64,000 bases of DNA from Pedobacter frigiditerrae (GCF_032678705.1 NZ_JAVTSS010000002.1:496001-560000), one strand, 5' to 3'; positions 1 through 9,787 are shown, counted from the stretch's first letter. The notes: generated from the letters alone by a model not told the origin. Numbers and translations: made by a program.

Positions 1-300
1 TTCAGAGCGTAGCAGCCTGTCTTCTTCGGGAAAGAATATCAGAGATATAACCACAAAGAAGCGAAGAGCGCAAAGTCTTGAAGCACTGAAAAATCTTATT
101 TATTAGAAAAGCAAAAGCAGTAATCAGATTATTGTCAGTCCCGCTTTCTCTTCAAGTCCTCAACCAATAAAAATTGGTTTCTGGGCTTTTCGTTTAATCG
201 GGTTTATTTAACAAATGCTTGTGCTACTATGAATGGTTTACTTGCATCGCCTAAGTAAAACTCACCTCTTCCCTTTTCCATCTTCCCTTTTCCATCTCCT
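1..300. other. non-coding left edge with repeat fragments
   Basis: I see no convincing gene here. Bases about 48-75 (an ACCACAAAGAAGCG...GCGCAAAG stretch) resemble the CGCAAAG-type repeat found at 51983-52090. Bases about 151-212 (CAGTCCCGCTTTCTC ... ATCGGGTTTATTTA) resemble the start of the repeat near 46844-46925. The stretch is downstream of the 3' end of the helicase gene that follows on the minus strand. Confidence 0.55.
267..294. repeat. 14-bp perfect tandem duplication
   Basis: TCTTCCCTTTTCCA occurs twice head to tail (267-280 and 281-294), just after the stop end of the helicase gene. It looks like a short slippage or duplication product. I infer no function. Confidence 0.7.
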
Positions 301-2601
301 TTAATTTCCTTCTGCTAAATAAACAGCAATGCCGATTTTTATCTCACCAAAACCATAACTTTTGCCCAAAGCATCACGCACTTCATTAAGCTTAATAGAT
401 TTTAGTTTTGTAATTGCATCGGTAATTTCTTCCAATCGTTTAGCAGGCACAAGCTCGGTTGCTTTTACTTCTTGCCTCGCTACAAAATGTGCCAAATGAC
501 CTTCGATGGTACCGATAGACATTTTCCGCTCTGCGGCAATTTGGGTTATGTTTTTGCCTTGCTTAAACAAAGCTAACGTAATTTCTTTTGTATCTTCCTT
601 TGGCTCTTTTGGCTCCTTAACTTTTTTGGCAGCTCTAATTCTGCTATAAACATCTTCGCCAGGTGGCTTAAATTCTTCCTTATTTGGCAAAGTATAAGCT
701 GTTTTAATTTGCTCTGCTCTTTTAGCGCTATTATGCAAAGCTTGTACATCTTCTTTTGTGAGCTCTACCCCTTGATTTGCTGCTGCAAGCATTGCTTTTG
801 CCTTACGAATCCTTTTATATTGTTCGTAAAACATCGCCTCCATCTCTAATAATTCGGCTAAATATTCTTTGGTTTGTTTTTGAGTTTTAACCACTTCAAT
901 GAGTTCGAAAATAGAATCGCTCATTTTCGCTAATTGCGGATTAAAATAATTCTCCGCAGCCTCAGTTCTTTCTAAAAGCAAATTTAAACTTTCGGCATTG
1001 CCAGCTATAAATAGGCGTTCAATTTGTTTCAAAAACTTATCTGCATTAACCTTCAAAGCCATTAAATCTTGTTGCAATTTTACTGCCCAAGGTAAATGTG
1101 TCTGTTTTGTAGACCGCTTTTCATCCTTTGTGTAGCTAAAAACGTGCTCAAATACATAAACATCCAATACAGAAAAATTAAAGCTTTGCAGTAAGGAATG
1201 TTTTAAAAATGCATCACTCTCCTTTTTAATCTGTATAGTTAAGTCTTCCTGTTGCTCTTTTGTTTTGGCAAAATAAGTTACGTTCTGATCTTGCCTAATT
1301 CCTCTTCCAGAGATTAAAGAAGTTAATACCAAACCCTCCATAGAACGTAAACGAGAAAGTGCTACATAAATTTGCCCAGGCGCAAAGGCATCACCAATAT
1401 CTACAATAGCTTTATCGAAAGTTAAACCCTGGCTTTTGTGAACCGTAATTGCCCAAGCTAGTTTTAGTGGAAATTGAGTAAACGTTCCAGCAACTTCTTC
1501 CTCTATTTCATTGGTTACTTTATTAGCGGTGTACTTGATGTTTTTCCAAGTATATTTTTCGATAATTATATTCTGTTTTGAACCATCTGCCTCTACTTCA
1601 ATCACCTCGTCACTTAATTTTTTCACAATTGCTATCTTCCCGTTAAAAAATCGTTGCTCGCCAGTTGGGTCATTTTTGATAAACATTACTTGTGCACCAA
1701 CCTTTAACTCAAGAGTTTTTTCTGCCGGATAAGAACCTTCGGCAAATTCTTTATCTATTGTTGCATTGTAGAAATAAGATTTGCCCACTAATTCATTTAA
1801 ACTGTTTTTATTTAGCGCATCAGCCTTATTATTATGGGTGGTTAAAGTGATGTAATTATCAGTTAATATCGGCTTATAGTTCTCTTTGTAATAAGTTTTA
1901 AGCAGAGCAATATCATGTTCGGTTACTTGATTATTACGCAGGTTATTTAATAGATGGATAAAAGTCTCATCAGCCTGGCGATAGATTTTCTCTAATTCGA
2001 TGTAAACTGGTGGACTACTTTGTAAAACCTGAGCATCAAAAAAGAAGGCACTTTTATAAAATGTACTTAACAAGTTCCATTCGTTATTTTTAACAACTGG
2101 TGGCAATTGATGCAGATCCCCAATAAATAATACTTGCACACCACCAAAACTTGCCGAATTATTTTTGCGGATATAACGCAAAACCATATCAATGGCATCC
2201 AACAAATCTGCCCTTAACATACTTACTTCATCAATAATCAGCAATTCTAAATCTAACAAAATACGTCGCTTGGTCGCATTCATATTTAAATGTTTGATAA
2301 TAGATTTGGGCGTATTATAATGCTGGTATTCCGTTACATTATTGGTAGGTGCAACTTTCGGCAAATAAGTTCCAAACGGCAGTTGAAAAAGTGAATGAAT
2401 AGTAACGCCCGAAGCATTAATTGCAGCAATACCTGTTGGTGCAACAATTACAGCCTTTTTATGGGTTAAAGAAATGAGACTTCGAAGGAATGTCGTTTTA
2501 CCAGTACCAGCCTTACCAGTTAAAAAAATATGTCTCGAAGTTAAATTTATAAACTTTGCCGCAAGTTGGGCAGGTTGTAGTTCTTCTATTGGTTGTAACA
2601 T
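301..2601 (-). CDS. PIF1-like helicase with C-terminal helix-turn-helix domain
   Basis: This 766-residue protein is a superfamily 1 helicase of the PIF1/RecD2-like group. Walker A (GKAGTGKTT) is at residues 29-37 and the Walker B/DEVSM motif near 124-128. A UvrD_C_2-type motif with WAITVHKSQGLTFD and a VALSR segment lies around residues 380-420. After a charged, probably coiled linker (about 560-680), the C-terminus carries a helix-turn-helix of the type that follows helicase cores in Bacteroidota (NITQIAAERKMSIGTIEGHL). Family knowledge suggests ATP-driven 5'-3' unwinding of DNA, possibly of G-quadruplexes or replication intermediates; the substrate is not visible. The gene stands alone and is divergent from the outer-membrane gene at 2900. 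The start ATG at 2601 is well supported because the Walker A motif follows closely. Confidence 0.88.
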   Translation of the reverse strand: MLQPIEELQPAQLAAKFINLTSRHIFLTGKAGTGKTTFLRSLISLTHKKAVIVAPTGIAAINASGVTIHSLFQLPFGTYLPKVAPTNNVTEYQHYNTPKSIIKHLNMNATKRRILLDLELLIIDEVSMLRADLLDAIDMVLRYIRKNNSASFGGVQVLFIGDLHQLPPVVKNNEWNLLSTFYKSAFFFDAQVLQSSPPVYIELEKIYRQADETFIHLLNNLRNNQVTEHDIALLKTYYKENYKPILTDNYITLTTHNNKADALNKNSLNELVGKSYFYNATIDKEFAEGSYPAEKTLELKVGAQVMFIKNDPTGEQRFFNGKIAIVKKLSDEVIEVEADGSKQNIIIEKYTWKNIKYTANKVTNEIEEEVAGTFTQFPLKLAWAITVHKSQGLTFDKAIVDIGDAFAPGQIYVALSRLRSMEGLVLTSLISGRGIRQDQNVTYFAKTKEQQEDLTIQIKKESDAFLKHSLLQSFNFSVLDVYVFEHVFSYTKDEKRSTKQTHLPWAVKLQQDLMALKVNADKFLKQIERLFIAGNAESLNLLLERTEAAENYFNPQLAKMSDSIFELIEVVKTQKQTKEYLAELLEMEAMFYEQYKRIRKAKAMLAAANQGVELTKEDVQALHNSAKRAEQIKTAYTLPNKEEFKPPGEDVYSRIRAAKKVKEPKEPKEDTKEITLALFKQGKNITQIAAERKMSIGTIEGHLAHFVARQEVKATELVPAKRLEEITDAITKLKSIKLNEVRDALGKSYGFGEIKIGIAVYLAEGN

Positions 2602-2802
2602 TTTATGCTATAAATCACAGGTTGTACAATATACATTTTCCATTTCTAATGTTTACAGTTAAATGGCTTATTATTTCCAAATACACAGCCAAATTGCCTA
2701 AATACTAGTTGTAGGTTGTTTCAGCTTAGTTGCGTAACTAGATTTGAGCAAAGAATATTTTTATTTGCACCAAAAACTACTTGTATAACTGTGGTTAACC
2801 AA

Positions 2803-2851
2803 ATGTTAAATATGTTAAATAATGTAAAAATATTACAACTAAACGTTTAGT
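2803..2851. promoter_or_regulatory. candidate operator: direct repeats plus ACTAAACGTTTAGT palindrome
   Basis: The 298-base divergent spacer between the helicase and the outer-membrane gene contains two adjacent copies of ATGTTAAAT (2803-2811, 2812-2820). It also holds a perfect 14-bp palindrome, ACTAAACGTTTAGT (2838-2851), about 50 bases before the ATG at 2900. A palindrome of this size in a promoter region is a plausible repressor site. The regulator is not encoded next to it. A BlaI/CopY-type protein is one guess. Confidence 0.4.
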
Positions 2852-2899
2852 ATTAAAGATTTAGTTATACATTTAGAATACCAAAAAACAAACCTAATA

Positions 2900-5692
2900 A
2901 TGAAATCTATAAGCCTGGCAATTGTGCTATCCTTATGCTTTTCTACTATGCTGTTTGCTCAAAACCCTTATACTATTAAAGGAATTGTTGCTGATACTGC
3001 TAGTAATGCTAAGCTTCAAAACGCAACTATTAGCATTTTAAATGCTAAAGATTCTACACTTTATAAATTTACAAGAGCAAAAGCAGATGGAACATTTGCA
3101 ATTAGCCCAATGAGGAAAGGTAATTTCATACTCCTTCTCACTTATCCTGAATATGCAGATTATGTATCACAGTTTGTATTAGACTCTGTTAACCGCAGCT
3201 TTGATTTTAAACATATTAATATGAAATCTAAGGCCAAACTACTTAATGAAGTCATTATTAAAGGACAAGGTGCCGCCATTAAAATTAAAGGGGATACTAC
3301 CGAATTTAATGCCGCAAGTTATACCATACAACCTAATGATAAGGTTGAGGATTTACTTAAAAAGCTGCCTGGCATACAAGTAGATAAAGACGGAAAAATC
3401 ACTGCTCAAGGGAAAACTGTTCCTAAAGTATTGGTAGATGGAGAAGAGTTTTTTGGTGATGACCCTACTCTCGTAACCAAAAATATTAGAGCTGATATGG
3501 TTGATAAGGTTCAGCTATTTGAAAAAGCAAGTGATCAAGCTGCTTTTACAGGTGTTGATGATGGTCAGAAGACTCAAACAATTAACATTAAACTGAAAGA
3601 AGATGCTAAAAACGGTTATTTCGGCAAAGTAGACCTAGGTGGAGGAACAGATGATTTTTACACTGCCCAACTATTGTTTAATAAATTTAAAGGCAAAGAA
3701 AAGTTCTCATTTTATGGAACAGCCAGCAATAATGGAAAAACAGGATTAAGCTGGCAAGATAGCGATAAGTATGGCAGTAGCGGTGGTGGCGATGTACAGT
3801 TTATAGATGGCGGTATGATGATTAGTAGCGGAGGAAGGGATGAGTTAGATTCATGGGGAGGAACCTATCGCGATGAGGGAATTCCTGTTGCAAGGAATGG
3901 TGGCGCACATTATGAAACAAAATGGAATAAGGATAAAGAATCTATTAACACTAATTATAAAGTTGGTTCTTTAAAAGTGAATATTATTAAAAACACACTT
4001 TCACAGCAAAACATTCCAGACAACTTTGTAAATAGAAATAATGACCAGACAACTGAAAACTACATATTTAGACAGAAGTTAGATGCAACTTATCAAATTA
4101 AGCTAGATACAACTAGCAATTTAAAAGTTACTGCAAGTGGAACATTGAAAAATAATGAAACCGAAAGCGTTTTTAACACTACTGGAAGAAGAGAAGATAA
4201 TAGCTTATTGAATACTGAAATACGATCTAACAATAGTGAAGGCAATGACAAAATATTTAATTTATCAGCCTTATATACTAAAAAGTTAAAAAAATTAGGC
4301 CGTAATTATTCACTAAACCTAAGTGCTGCAAGAACAGAAACTGATATTGAAGGTTTTTTATATTCTGAAAATGTGGCTTACAATCTAGATAAGTCTATAA
4401 AAGAATCTATTGTTACTGATCAATTGAAAGATAATAATATAGAAACAGGTTTATATGCTGCCAACTTTACATTCTCAGAGCCAATTAACAAAAAACTTTC
4501 TCTTGTATTTAATTATGGCTTAAGTTTAAATAGCGGCAAGGCAGATCGTAAATCTTTTAATCAATCAATTCCGGGAAGATACGATGTGCTTGATTTACAG
4601 TTTAGCAATAACTTTACAACAGATCAGCTATCTAATCAAGGCGGAGCAACATTTAGCTATAAAAACAAAAAGACTGTTTTAAGTGGTGGTTTAAAAGTTA
4701 ACAATATTAATTTTGATCAACTTGATGTTTATAATGATGTGCGCTATCAAAGAAATTTCTTTAATTGGATGCCACAAGCTAGGTATCAATATAAGTTCTC
4801 CCAATACAAATCCTTGTCCTTAGGGTATAATGGCCGCACAAGTCAACCGAGTGTTTCTCAATTACAACCTGTTAAGGTAAATGATGATTTGCTAAACATT
4901 CCTATAGGAAATCCTAACCTAAAGCCATCATACAACAACAATTTTAGTATTGACTATAACTCTTATAAAGTTATCTCTGATCAATATATGTATGGTTATG
5001 CTAGCTTAAGTTTTGTGAACAATCAAATTGTAAATAATACAACTTTTGATAATACTACAGGAAAATCTTCTTATCAGTTTATTAACTTAAATGGTAAAAG
5101 CCCATACAACTTCTATGGATACCTGGAGTTTTCTAGAAAGATAAAAAAACTGGGTTTTAGTGGAAACTTTGGGCTAAATTTAGATGGAAGTACATCTTAT
5201 AGTTACGTTAATAATACGCTAAATAAAACAAAAAGCAATAGCTATGGCTTTACTATAGGTGTAAATAAATATGTTGAGAAAAAATTCAGTTTCAATCTGC
5301 GTTTCAGTCCAAGCTATGAAACACAAGAATCATCATTAAACGAAAACATAAATAGTAATGGTTTAGCAACAAGTGGCTATGGTTCGTTTACTGTTTACTT
5401 ACCAGGAAAGGTACAGATAAGCAGTGATGCAAATTATAAATACAATGCCGCAACAGCTTCGTTCGATCAAAGTTTTGAGCAAATGATCATTAACTCTACC
5501 ATTAGCAAAACATTCCTGAAGGCTGATAATCTTAAGTTAAGTGTTTCTGGTAATGATATCTTGAATCAGAATAGAGGTTTTAGTAGATACGCTAGCTCAA
5601 ACACCATTACTCAAACAAAATTTAATAACATCAAACGCTATTTTATGTTCTCTGTAACATGGGACTTCAATAAAATGGGTGTAAAAAAATAA
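2900..5692 (+). CDS. outer-membrane beta-barrel protein with carboxypeptidase-like N-domain
   Basis: The 930-residue product has a Sec signal peptide (about 1-20, ending LFAQ), a carboxypeptidase-regulatory-like beta-sandwich (about 25-110), a TonB-plug-like region (NEVIIKGQGAAIKIKGDTTE ... KLPGIQVDKDG, about 115-230), and a long barrel rich in aromatic beta strands ending VTWDFNKMGVKK. It belongs to the outer membrane beta-barrel family related to TonB-dependent receptors. The ligand cannot be read from sequence. The GLPGLI gene begins 11 bases downstream, so the two are probably one operon. This pairing recurs in Bacteroidota. A paralogue with the same plug motif (LLKKLPG, LVDGxEFFG) lies at 47153-49921. 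Confidence 0.88.
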   Translation: MKSISLAIVLSLCFSTMLFAQNPYTIKGIVADTASNAKLQNATISILNAKDSTLYKFTRAKADGTFAISPMRKGNFILLLTYPEYADYVSQFVLDSVNRSFDFKHINMKSKAKLLNEVIIKGQGAAIKIKGDTTEFNAASYTIQPNDKVEDLLKKLPGIQVDKDGKITAQGKTVPKVLVDGEEFFGDDPTLVTKNIRADMVDKVQLFEKASDQAAFTGVDDGQKTQTINIKLKEDAKNGYFGKVDLGGGTDDFYTAQLLFNKFKGKEKFSFYGTASNNGKTGLSWQDSDKYGSSGGGDVQFIDGGMMISSGGRDELDSWGGTYRDEGIPVARNGGAHYETKWNKDKESINTNYKVGSLKVNIIKNTLSQQNIPDNFVNRNNDQTTENYIFRQKLDATYQIKLDTTSNLKVTASGTLKNNETESVFNTTGRREDNSLLNTEIRSNNSEGNDKIFNLSALYTKKLKKLGRNYSLNLSAARTETDIEGFLYSENVAYNLDKSIKESIVTDQLKDNNIETGLYAANFTFSEPINKKLSLVFNYGLSLNSGKADRKSFNQSIPGRYDVLDLQFSNNFTTDQLSNQGGATFSYKNKKTVLSGGLKVNNINFDQLDVYNDVRYQRNFFNWMPQARYQYKFSQYKSLSLGYNGRTSQPSVSQLQPVKVNDDLLNIPIGNPNLKPSYNNNFSIDYNSYKVISDQYMYGYASLSFVNNQIVNNTTFDNTTGKSSYQFINLNGKSPYNFYGYLEFSRKIKKLGFSGNFGLNLDGSTSYSYVNNTLNKTKSNSYGFTIGVNKYVEKKFSFNLRFSPSYETQESSLNENINSNGLATSGYGSFTVYLPGKVQISSDANYKYNAATASFDQSFEQMIINSTISKTFLKADNLKLSVSGNDILNQNRGFSRYASSNTITQTKFNNIKRYFMFSVTWDFNKMGVKK

Positions 5693-5703
5693 TCCTGATC
5701 ACA

Positions 5704-6483
5704 ATGAAGATGAAAATATATCAAATAATAATTGCCTGTTTATTTTTAGGATCACAAGCAAGTTTTGCTCAAAATGCTCGATTTACAACTCAGGGTGTAA
5801 TAGAATATGAGAAAAAGATTAATATGTATGCATTAATCAAAGATCAGGTTAAAAAGAATGCCGACAGGAGTTATTATGCCCAAGCATTTGAGGATTATCA
5901 GAAAAAAAATCCTCAGTTTAAAGTTTTAAAAAGCACCCTAAAATTTTCGAAAGATCAAACCTTGTTTACACCTATTGAGGAAGATGTGGTTGGAAATGGT
6001 TTTTTTGATTTTGCAAGTTCAGATCAAAATAATATAATTTCTACTAATGCTGCGGCGGGAACAAGTGTTGCCCAGAAAAAAGTATTTGAACAGACCTATT
6101 TGCTAAAAGACAGCACACGTAAAATCAATTGGAAAATTACCAATGAAATGAGAAATATAGCTGGATATGATTGTCGCAGAGCAAATGCGCTGATAATGGA
6201 TTCTATCTATGTTGTTGCTTTTTACACAGAAGAAATCCCAGTATCTGGCGGACCGGAAACTTTTTCAGGTTTACCTGGAATGATTTTGGGTGTAGCTTTA
6301 CCCTATGAACACATTACTTGGTTTGCAACTTCGGTTTTGGATCAGCCTGTTACAGACGATAAATTAAAAGCCCCTATTAAAGGAAAACCAGTAGACACCA
6401 AGCAACTAACTACTATACTTAAAGCCGCAACAAAAGATTGGGGAGAATGGGGGCAGGATGCATTGAAAGCCTTTCTACTTTAA
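5704..6483 (+). CDS. GLPGLI family secreted protein
   Basis: This 259-residue protein has a signal peptide (about 1-22, ending SFAQ). The family-naming motif appears as FSGLPGMILGV near residues 190-200, preceded by the usual YVVAFYTEEIPVSGGPE segment. The family is widespread in Bacteroidota, exported, and of unknown function. It usually sits next to an outer-membrane barrel, as here. The gap to the upstream gene is 11 bases, and a strong hairpin follows, so 2900-6483 reads as a two-gene transcription unit. A second in-frame ATG two codons on (MKMK) does not change the prediction. Confidence 0.9.
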   Translation: MKMKIYQIIIACLFLGSQASFAQNARFTTQGVIEYEKKINMYALIKDQVKKNADRSYYAQAFEDYQKKNPQFKVLKSTLKFSKDQTLFTPIEEDVVGNGFFDFASSDQNNIISTNAAAGTSVAQKKVFEQTYLLKDSTRKINWKITNEMRNIAGYDCRRANALIMDSIYVVAFYTEEIPVSGGPETFSGLPGMILGVALPYEHITWFATSVLDQPVTDDKLKAPIKGKPVDTKQLTTILKAATKDWGEWGQDALKAFLL

Positions 6484-6509
6484 CGCTAGAAACCATTAAG
6501 ATTTAAAAT

Positions 6510-6547
6510 ATAAAAGGTCGTTACCCAATTGGATAACGACCTTTTAT
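6510..6547. terminator. bidirectional intrinsic terminator between convergent genes
   Basis: Perfect 14-bp arms ATAAAAGGTCGTTA (6510-6523) and TAACGACCTTTTAT (6534-6547) enclose a 10-base loop. There are T-rich flanks on both strands. It separates the convergent GLPGLI and response-regulator genes. Confidence 0.8.
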
Positions 6548-6565
6548 TATAACCACTTATGGCAC

Positions 6566-7261
6566 TTAATTAATCAATAATTTATAGCCTTTTCCATGAA
6601 CGTTTAAAATTTCAACCTTTGGATCCTCCTTAAGGTATTTGCGTAGCTTACTCAAAAAAACATCCATACTTCTACCATTAAAATAATTATCATCGTGCCA
6701 GATGCTCAATAAAGCTTCTTCCCTTGTTAAAACAGTATTTTTCTTTAAACAGAGTAATTGTAAAAGCTCAGCTTCTTTAGTAGAAAGTTTTTGTTGTTTT
6801 CCATCAAAATGAATTAGTTGTGTAGTATAGTCAAATTTGTAGTTTCCAATTTCAAATTGAGTTTGTGCAGGTTCACTAGCAGTTTCTTTACTCGAAACTC
6901 TTTTAAGCAAAGCGTTAATACGTAACAAAAGCTCTTCTATGCGGAAAGGTTTGGTAATGTAATCATCGCCACCCAAATCATAAGCCGAAGCTTTATCTTC
7001 CATCATTGCTTTTGCAGTGGCGAAAATAATTGGCACATTTTGGTTTACCTTACGGATGTCTTTACCCAAAGTAAAGCCATCTTTTTTAGGCATCATTACA
7101 TCCAAAATGCAAAGATCAAAGCTTTGCTTGCTAAAGGCTTTCAATCCTTCATCACCATCGGTACAAAGCACCACATCAAACTTACCTTTTAACTGCAAAT
7201 AATCTTGTAGTAACATCCCCAAGTTAGGGTCATCTTCAACCAATAATATTTTCTTCATCAT
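6566..7261 (-). CDS. OmpR-family response regulator
   Basis: The 231-residue regulator has an N-terminal receiver domain (acidic pocket E9-D10-D11, phosphoacceptor D54 in CILDVMMPK, conserved T/A then K at AKAMMEDK and TKPF). Its C-terminal winged-helix DNA-binding domain spans about 135-231 (LSTKEAELLQLLCLKK ... VDVFLSKLRKYL-like segment). It starts 2 bases after the stop of the histidine kinase upstream on the same strand, so the two form a co-transcribed two-component system. A second ATG directly follows the first, so the start may be one codon later. Target genes are not visible. Such kinase/regulator pairs in Bacteroidota often sense envelope conditions. Confidence 0.92.
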   Translation of the reverse strand: MMKKILLVEDDPNLGMLLQDYLQLKGKFDVVLCTDGDEGLKAFSKQSFDLCILDVMMPKKDGFTLGKDIRKVNQNVPIIFATAKAMMEDKASAYDLGGDDYITKPFRIEELLLRINALLKRVSSKETASEPAQTQFEIGNYKFDYTTQLIHFDGKQQKLSTKEAELLQLLCLKKNTVLTREEALLSIWHDDNYFNGRSMDVFLSKLRKYLKEDPKVEILNVHGKGYKLLIN

Positions 7262-7263
7262 AA

Positions 7264-9105
7264 TTAATTGCTTTGTTTAAATGGTAATATCACTTCAAAT
7301 GTTGTTCCCTTATCTTTCTCACTATGCACTTTTACAGAGCCATCCATCTCGTTAACAATATCTTGCACATAGTTTAAGCCTAAACCAAAACCTTTAACGT
7401 CATGTAAATTCCCTGTAGGCACTCTATAGAACTGATCAAAAATGCGCTTAGTCTGTTCCTTGGTCATTCCAATACCTTCATCGCTAATTTCAATATACAA
7501 ATTTTTGATGTTACTTTTAGTGCTGATATGGATTTTTGGTGTATCTGCACTATACTTGTTCGCATTATCAATCAAGTTGTAAATCACGTTCGATAAATGT
7601 AACTCATCTCCCACAATTACATCCTCTGCAGCGTTAAGATCTAATGTTAAAACTGCATTCCTCTTTTGCAATTGTAAACTCATACTATCTACAACAGCAC
7701 TAATCAAATCGTGTACATTTACGGGATTTGATTCAAGTTTAATTTCTTTTTTCTCTAATCTTGCTACACTTAAAACTCGTTCAATATGATTACCTAATCG
7801 TACGTTTTCATCATAAATAATATTAGCCAACCGGCTGATTCTATTCTTATCTTCCGTAACCTCTGGATCTTTTAAGGCTTCACTAGCAATCATAATAGTT
7901 GCAACAGGAGTTTTAAACTCATGTGTCATGTTGTTAATGAAGTCTGTTTTCATCTCAGATAATTTCTTTTGCCTGATGATGGCATAAATTGTATAAGCAA
8001 AAATCGAGATAAGTACTAGTAACAAAGCAACGGATGATGCCATAGAGACAAACATATTGCTAAATATTAGCGAATTCTGGTTTGGAAACCTGATGTTTAA
8101 GATTCCTGCATCCTTTGTGGCGACATCATTACTAAACAAAATATGGCTGTAAGTACTTTTATCTGGAGATGTTGGAAATGAATTAGAAATATTTTGAAAG
8201 ATAATATTCCCTTTCGACCTTGTTGATGTTATCCAATAATCAAACGGTATATTAATATTCTTGCCCAATAGTTCTTTATAGATTAAAGTATCCAAAACGT
8301 CTTTCGAAGGCAATCTTTTTTCTAATGGCACATCTCTATTTTGCATCTCCTTTGCAACATCTTGAACAAGGTTAATGCTATTCGGACTAAAAATATTTAA
8401 AGTATCCGAATACAATCGATTTAATTCCATCTCATATCTACGATTTGCTTTTGCATCTTCTATCTTGAATTTTGCAATTAAATCGGCGTCTTTACTTGGA
8501 AAGACAATAAATCTTGGCAAGAAATTCTCAGGACTAAAAGCCAAATACCGGATTGTATCAGGCAATTTCCCTTGCTGTAATTCTCTTTTTAGACCTGGTA
8601 ATCGAGGAATGATATTTCGCTTCAATAAATTCCCATTAATATCTTTCGTATCCACAACTTCGAGGCCTAAACTGTTGGCATTCGTTTTTGGATTAGAAAG
8701 AATTTTAAATTCCGCTTCAGTTATCATTAATGGACTAACAAAATCCGCTCTAATCGCACTGTCTTGAAGATTTAAGTAGTCAATTTCTTGCTGCTTTTGT
8801 TTAAGCTTCCTTAAATTTTCGTTTTCTCTAAATCTAACTTTAAATGCAACTATCGAGTCTGTTTGTCTTTTTAGATCTTCTTCTTTTTGCGAACGGATTT
8901 CCGCATCCTTCTTATCAATGTGCCCAACAACATTTCGTTTTTGCACCTTATTAACCACCGCATTTAATGCCTGATTAACATTTTGTTCGAAAAGCTTAGA
9001 ATTTAGTTTATAAGATTCCTTGATGTAATACAATTGCATTACAAATACACCTAGCAATGCTAGTGTCATTAAAGCGGTAATTAACCAAAGGCTTTTCTTC
9101 TTCAT
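7264..9105 (-). CDS. membrane sensor histidine kinase
   Basis: I place the start at the ATG at 9105 (MKKKSLWLITALM), because the upstream in-frame extension to 9159 has no features and delays the membrane helix. That gives 613 residues: TM1 (about 7-27), a large periplasmic sensor region (about 30-355) with a charged, possibly coiled first third, TM2 (about 358-380), then HisKA with the phosphoacceptor in NNMTHEFKTP near residue 390. The HATPase_c domain has N-box NLIDNANKYS, G1 DEGIGM, and G2 GFGLGLNYV. The periplasmic domain matches no sensor fold I recognise, so the signal is unknown. It precedes its partner regulator by 2 bases. Confidence 0.9.
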   Translation of the reverse strand: MKKKSLWLITALMTLALLGVFVMQLYYIKESYKLNSKLFEQNVNQALNAVVNKVQKRNVVGHIDKKDAEIRSQKEEDLKRQTDSIVAFKVRFRENENLRKLKQKQQEIDYLNLQDSAIRADFVSPLMITEAEFKILSNPKTNANSLGLEVVDTKDINGNLLKRNIIPRLPGLKRELQQGKLPDTIRYLAFSPENFLPRFIVFPSKDADLIAKFKIEDAKANRRYEMELNRLYSDTLNIFSPNSINLVQDVAKEMQNRDVPLEKRLPSKDVLDTLIYKELLGKNINIPFDYWITSTRSKGNIIFQNISNSFPTSPDKSTYSHILFSNDVATKDAGILNIRFPNQNSLIFSNMFVSMASSVALLLVLISIFAYTIYAIIRQKKLSEMKTDFINNMTHEFKTPVATIMIASEALKDPEVTEDKNRISRLANIIYDENVRLGNHIERVLSVARLEKKEIKLESNPVNVHDLISAVVDSMSLQLQKRNAVLTLDLNAAEDVIVGDELHLSNVIYNLIDNANKYSADTPKIHISTKSNIKNLYIEISDEGIGMTKEQTKRIFDQFYRVPTGNLHDVKGFGLGLNYVQDIVNEMDGSVKVHSEKDKGTTFEVILPFKQSN

Positions 9106-9192
9106 TTTTAAACTATTCAAAAATAAGCAAGAAATAAGCAAATGGCCTTGTTTTAACACTTTTTAACACAGTAACAACCAATGTATTAAAGC

Positions 9193-9221
9193 AAAAAAGC
9201 TCCCGAAATAATTCGGGAGCT
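9193..9221 (-). terminator. intrinsic terminator of the DUF3127 gene
   Basis: On the minus strand, stem AGCTCCCGAA/TTCGGGAGCT (arms 9212-9221 and 9198-9207) is followed by a run of six T (9198-9193). It ends the DUF3127 gene before the kinase gene. Confidence 0.85.
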
Positions 9222-9253
9222 CAATTAACCTGTTTTCTTAAAAAAGATTTTTA

Positions 9254-9625
9254 TTAGAACGGAAGGTCATCTTCCTCGCCTGCTTTAGCATTTAAATCTA
9301 CTGGAGCAGCATATTGCGGTGCAGCTGCAGGAGCTGCTGCAGTATTAGTTAATGTTGTTAAGCGCCAAACTATCAAACTGTTAAAATAAGTTGTAACGCC
9401 TTCTTTATTTGTCCACGGGCGACCGCGTAAGTTGAAAGAAACTTCAACTTCATCACCTGGTTTTAAAGAATCGAATAAAGCTGTTTTATCTTGTATTGCC
9501 TCAAACCTAATGAACTCAGGATAGGTTGGGTTTTCTGCGTATTCTATAATTAAATCACGTTTTTTAAACGTCTCACTCACTTGTTGTAAAGCACCTATTT
9601 CGTGCACCTTGCCTTTAATTTCCAT
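9254..9625 (-). CDS. DUF3127 protein with SSB-like acidic C-terminal tail
   Basis: This 123-residue protein matches the DUF3127 family of Bacteroidota. It has a compact, probably OB-like beta domain (about 1-92) containing FKKRDLIIEY and GDEVEVSFNLRGRPW. An Ala/Pro-rich linker (about 93-110) follows, and the protein ends GEEDDLPF. The layout of an OB-like core, a flexible linker and an acidic tip ending in D-D-x-P-F is that of bacterial single-stranded DNA-binding proteins, whose tip recruits repair proteins. The family itself has no experimentally assigned role that I know of, so DNA binding is inferred. The gene is monocistronic, with its own terminator. Confidence 0.85.
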   Translation of the reverse strand: MEIKGKVHEIGALQQVSETFKKRDLIIEYAENPTYPEFIRFEAIQDKTALFDSLKPGDEVEVSFNLRGRPWTNKEGVTTYFNSLIVWRLTTLTNTAAAPAAAPQYAAPVDLNAKAGEEDDLPF

Positions 9626-9787
9626 TTCGATACTAATATTTGTTCCTAAATCAAATCTCTAAAATTTTCTTGATAATTCTGCATCAAGTTTTCCACACAA
9701 TTAATAGTTAAGTAATTAAATAATAACGATAATTTGTTAGATATGATATGCTAAAACTCCTTTAAAATTAATTCTGTTTTTTATTGG

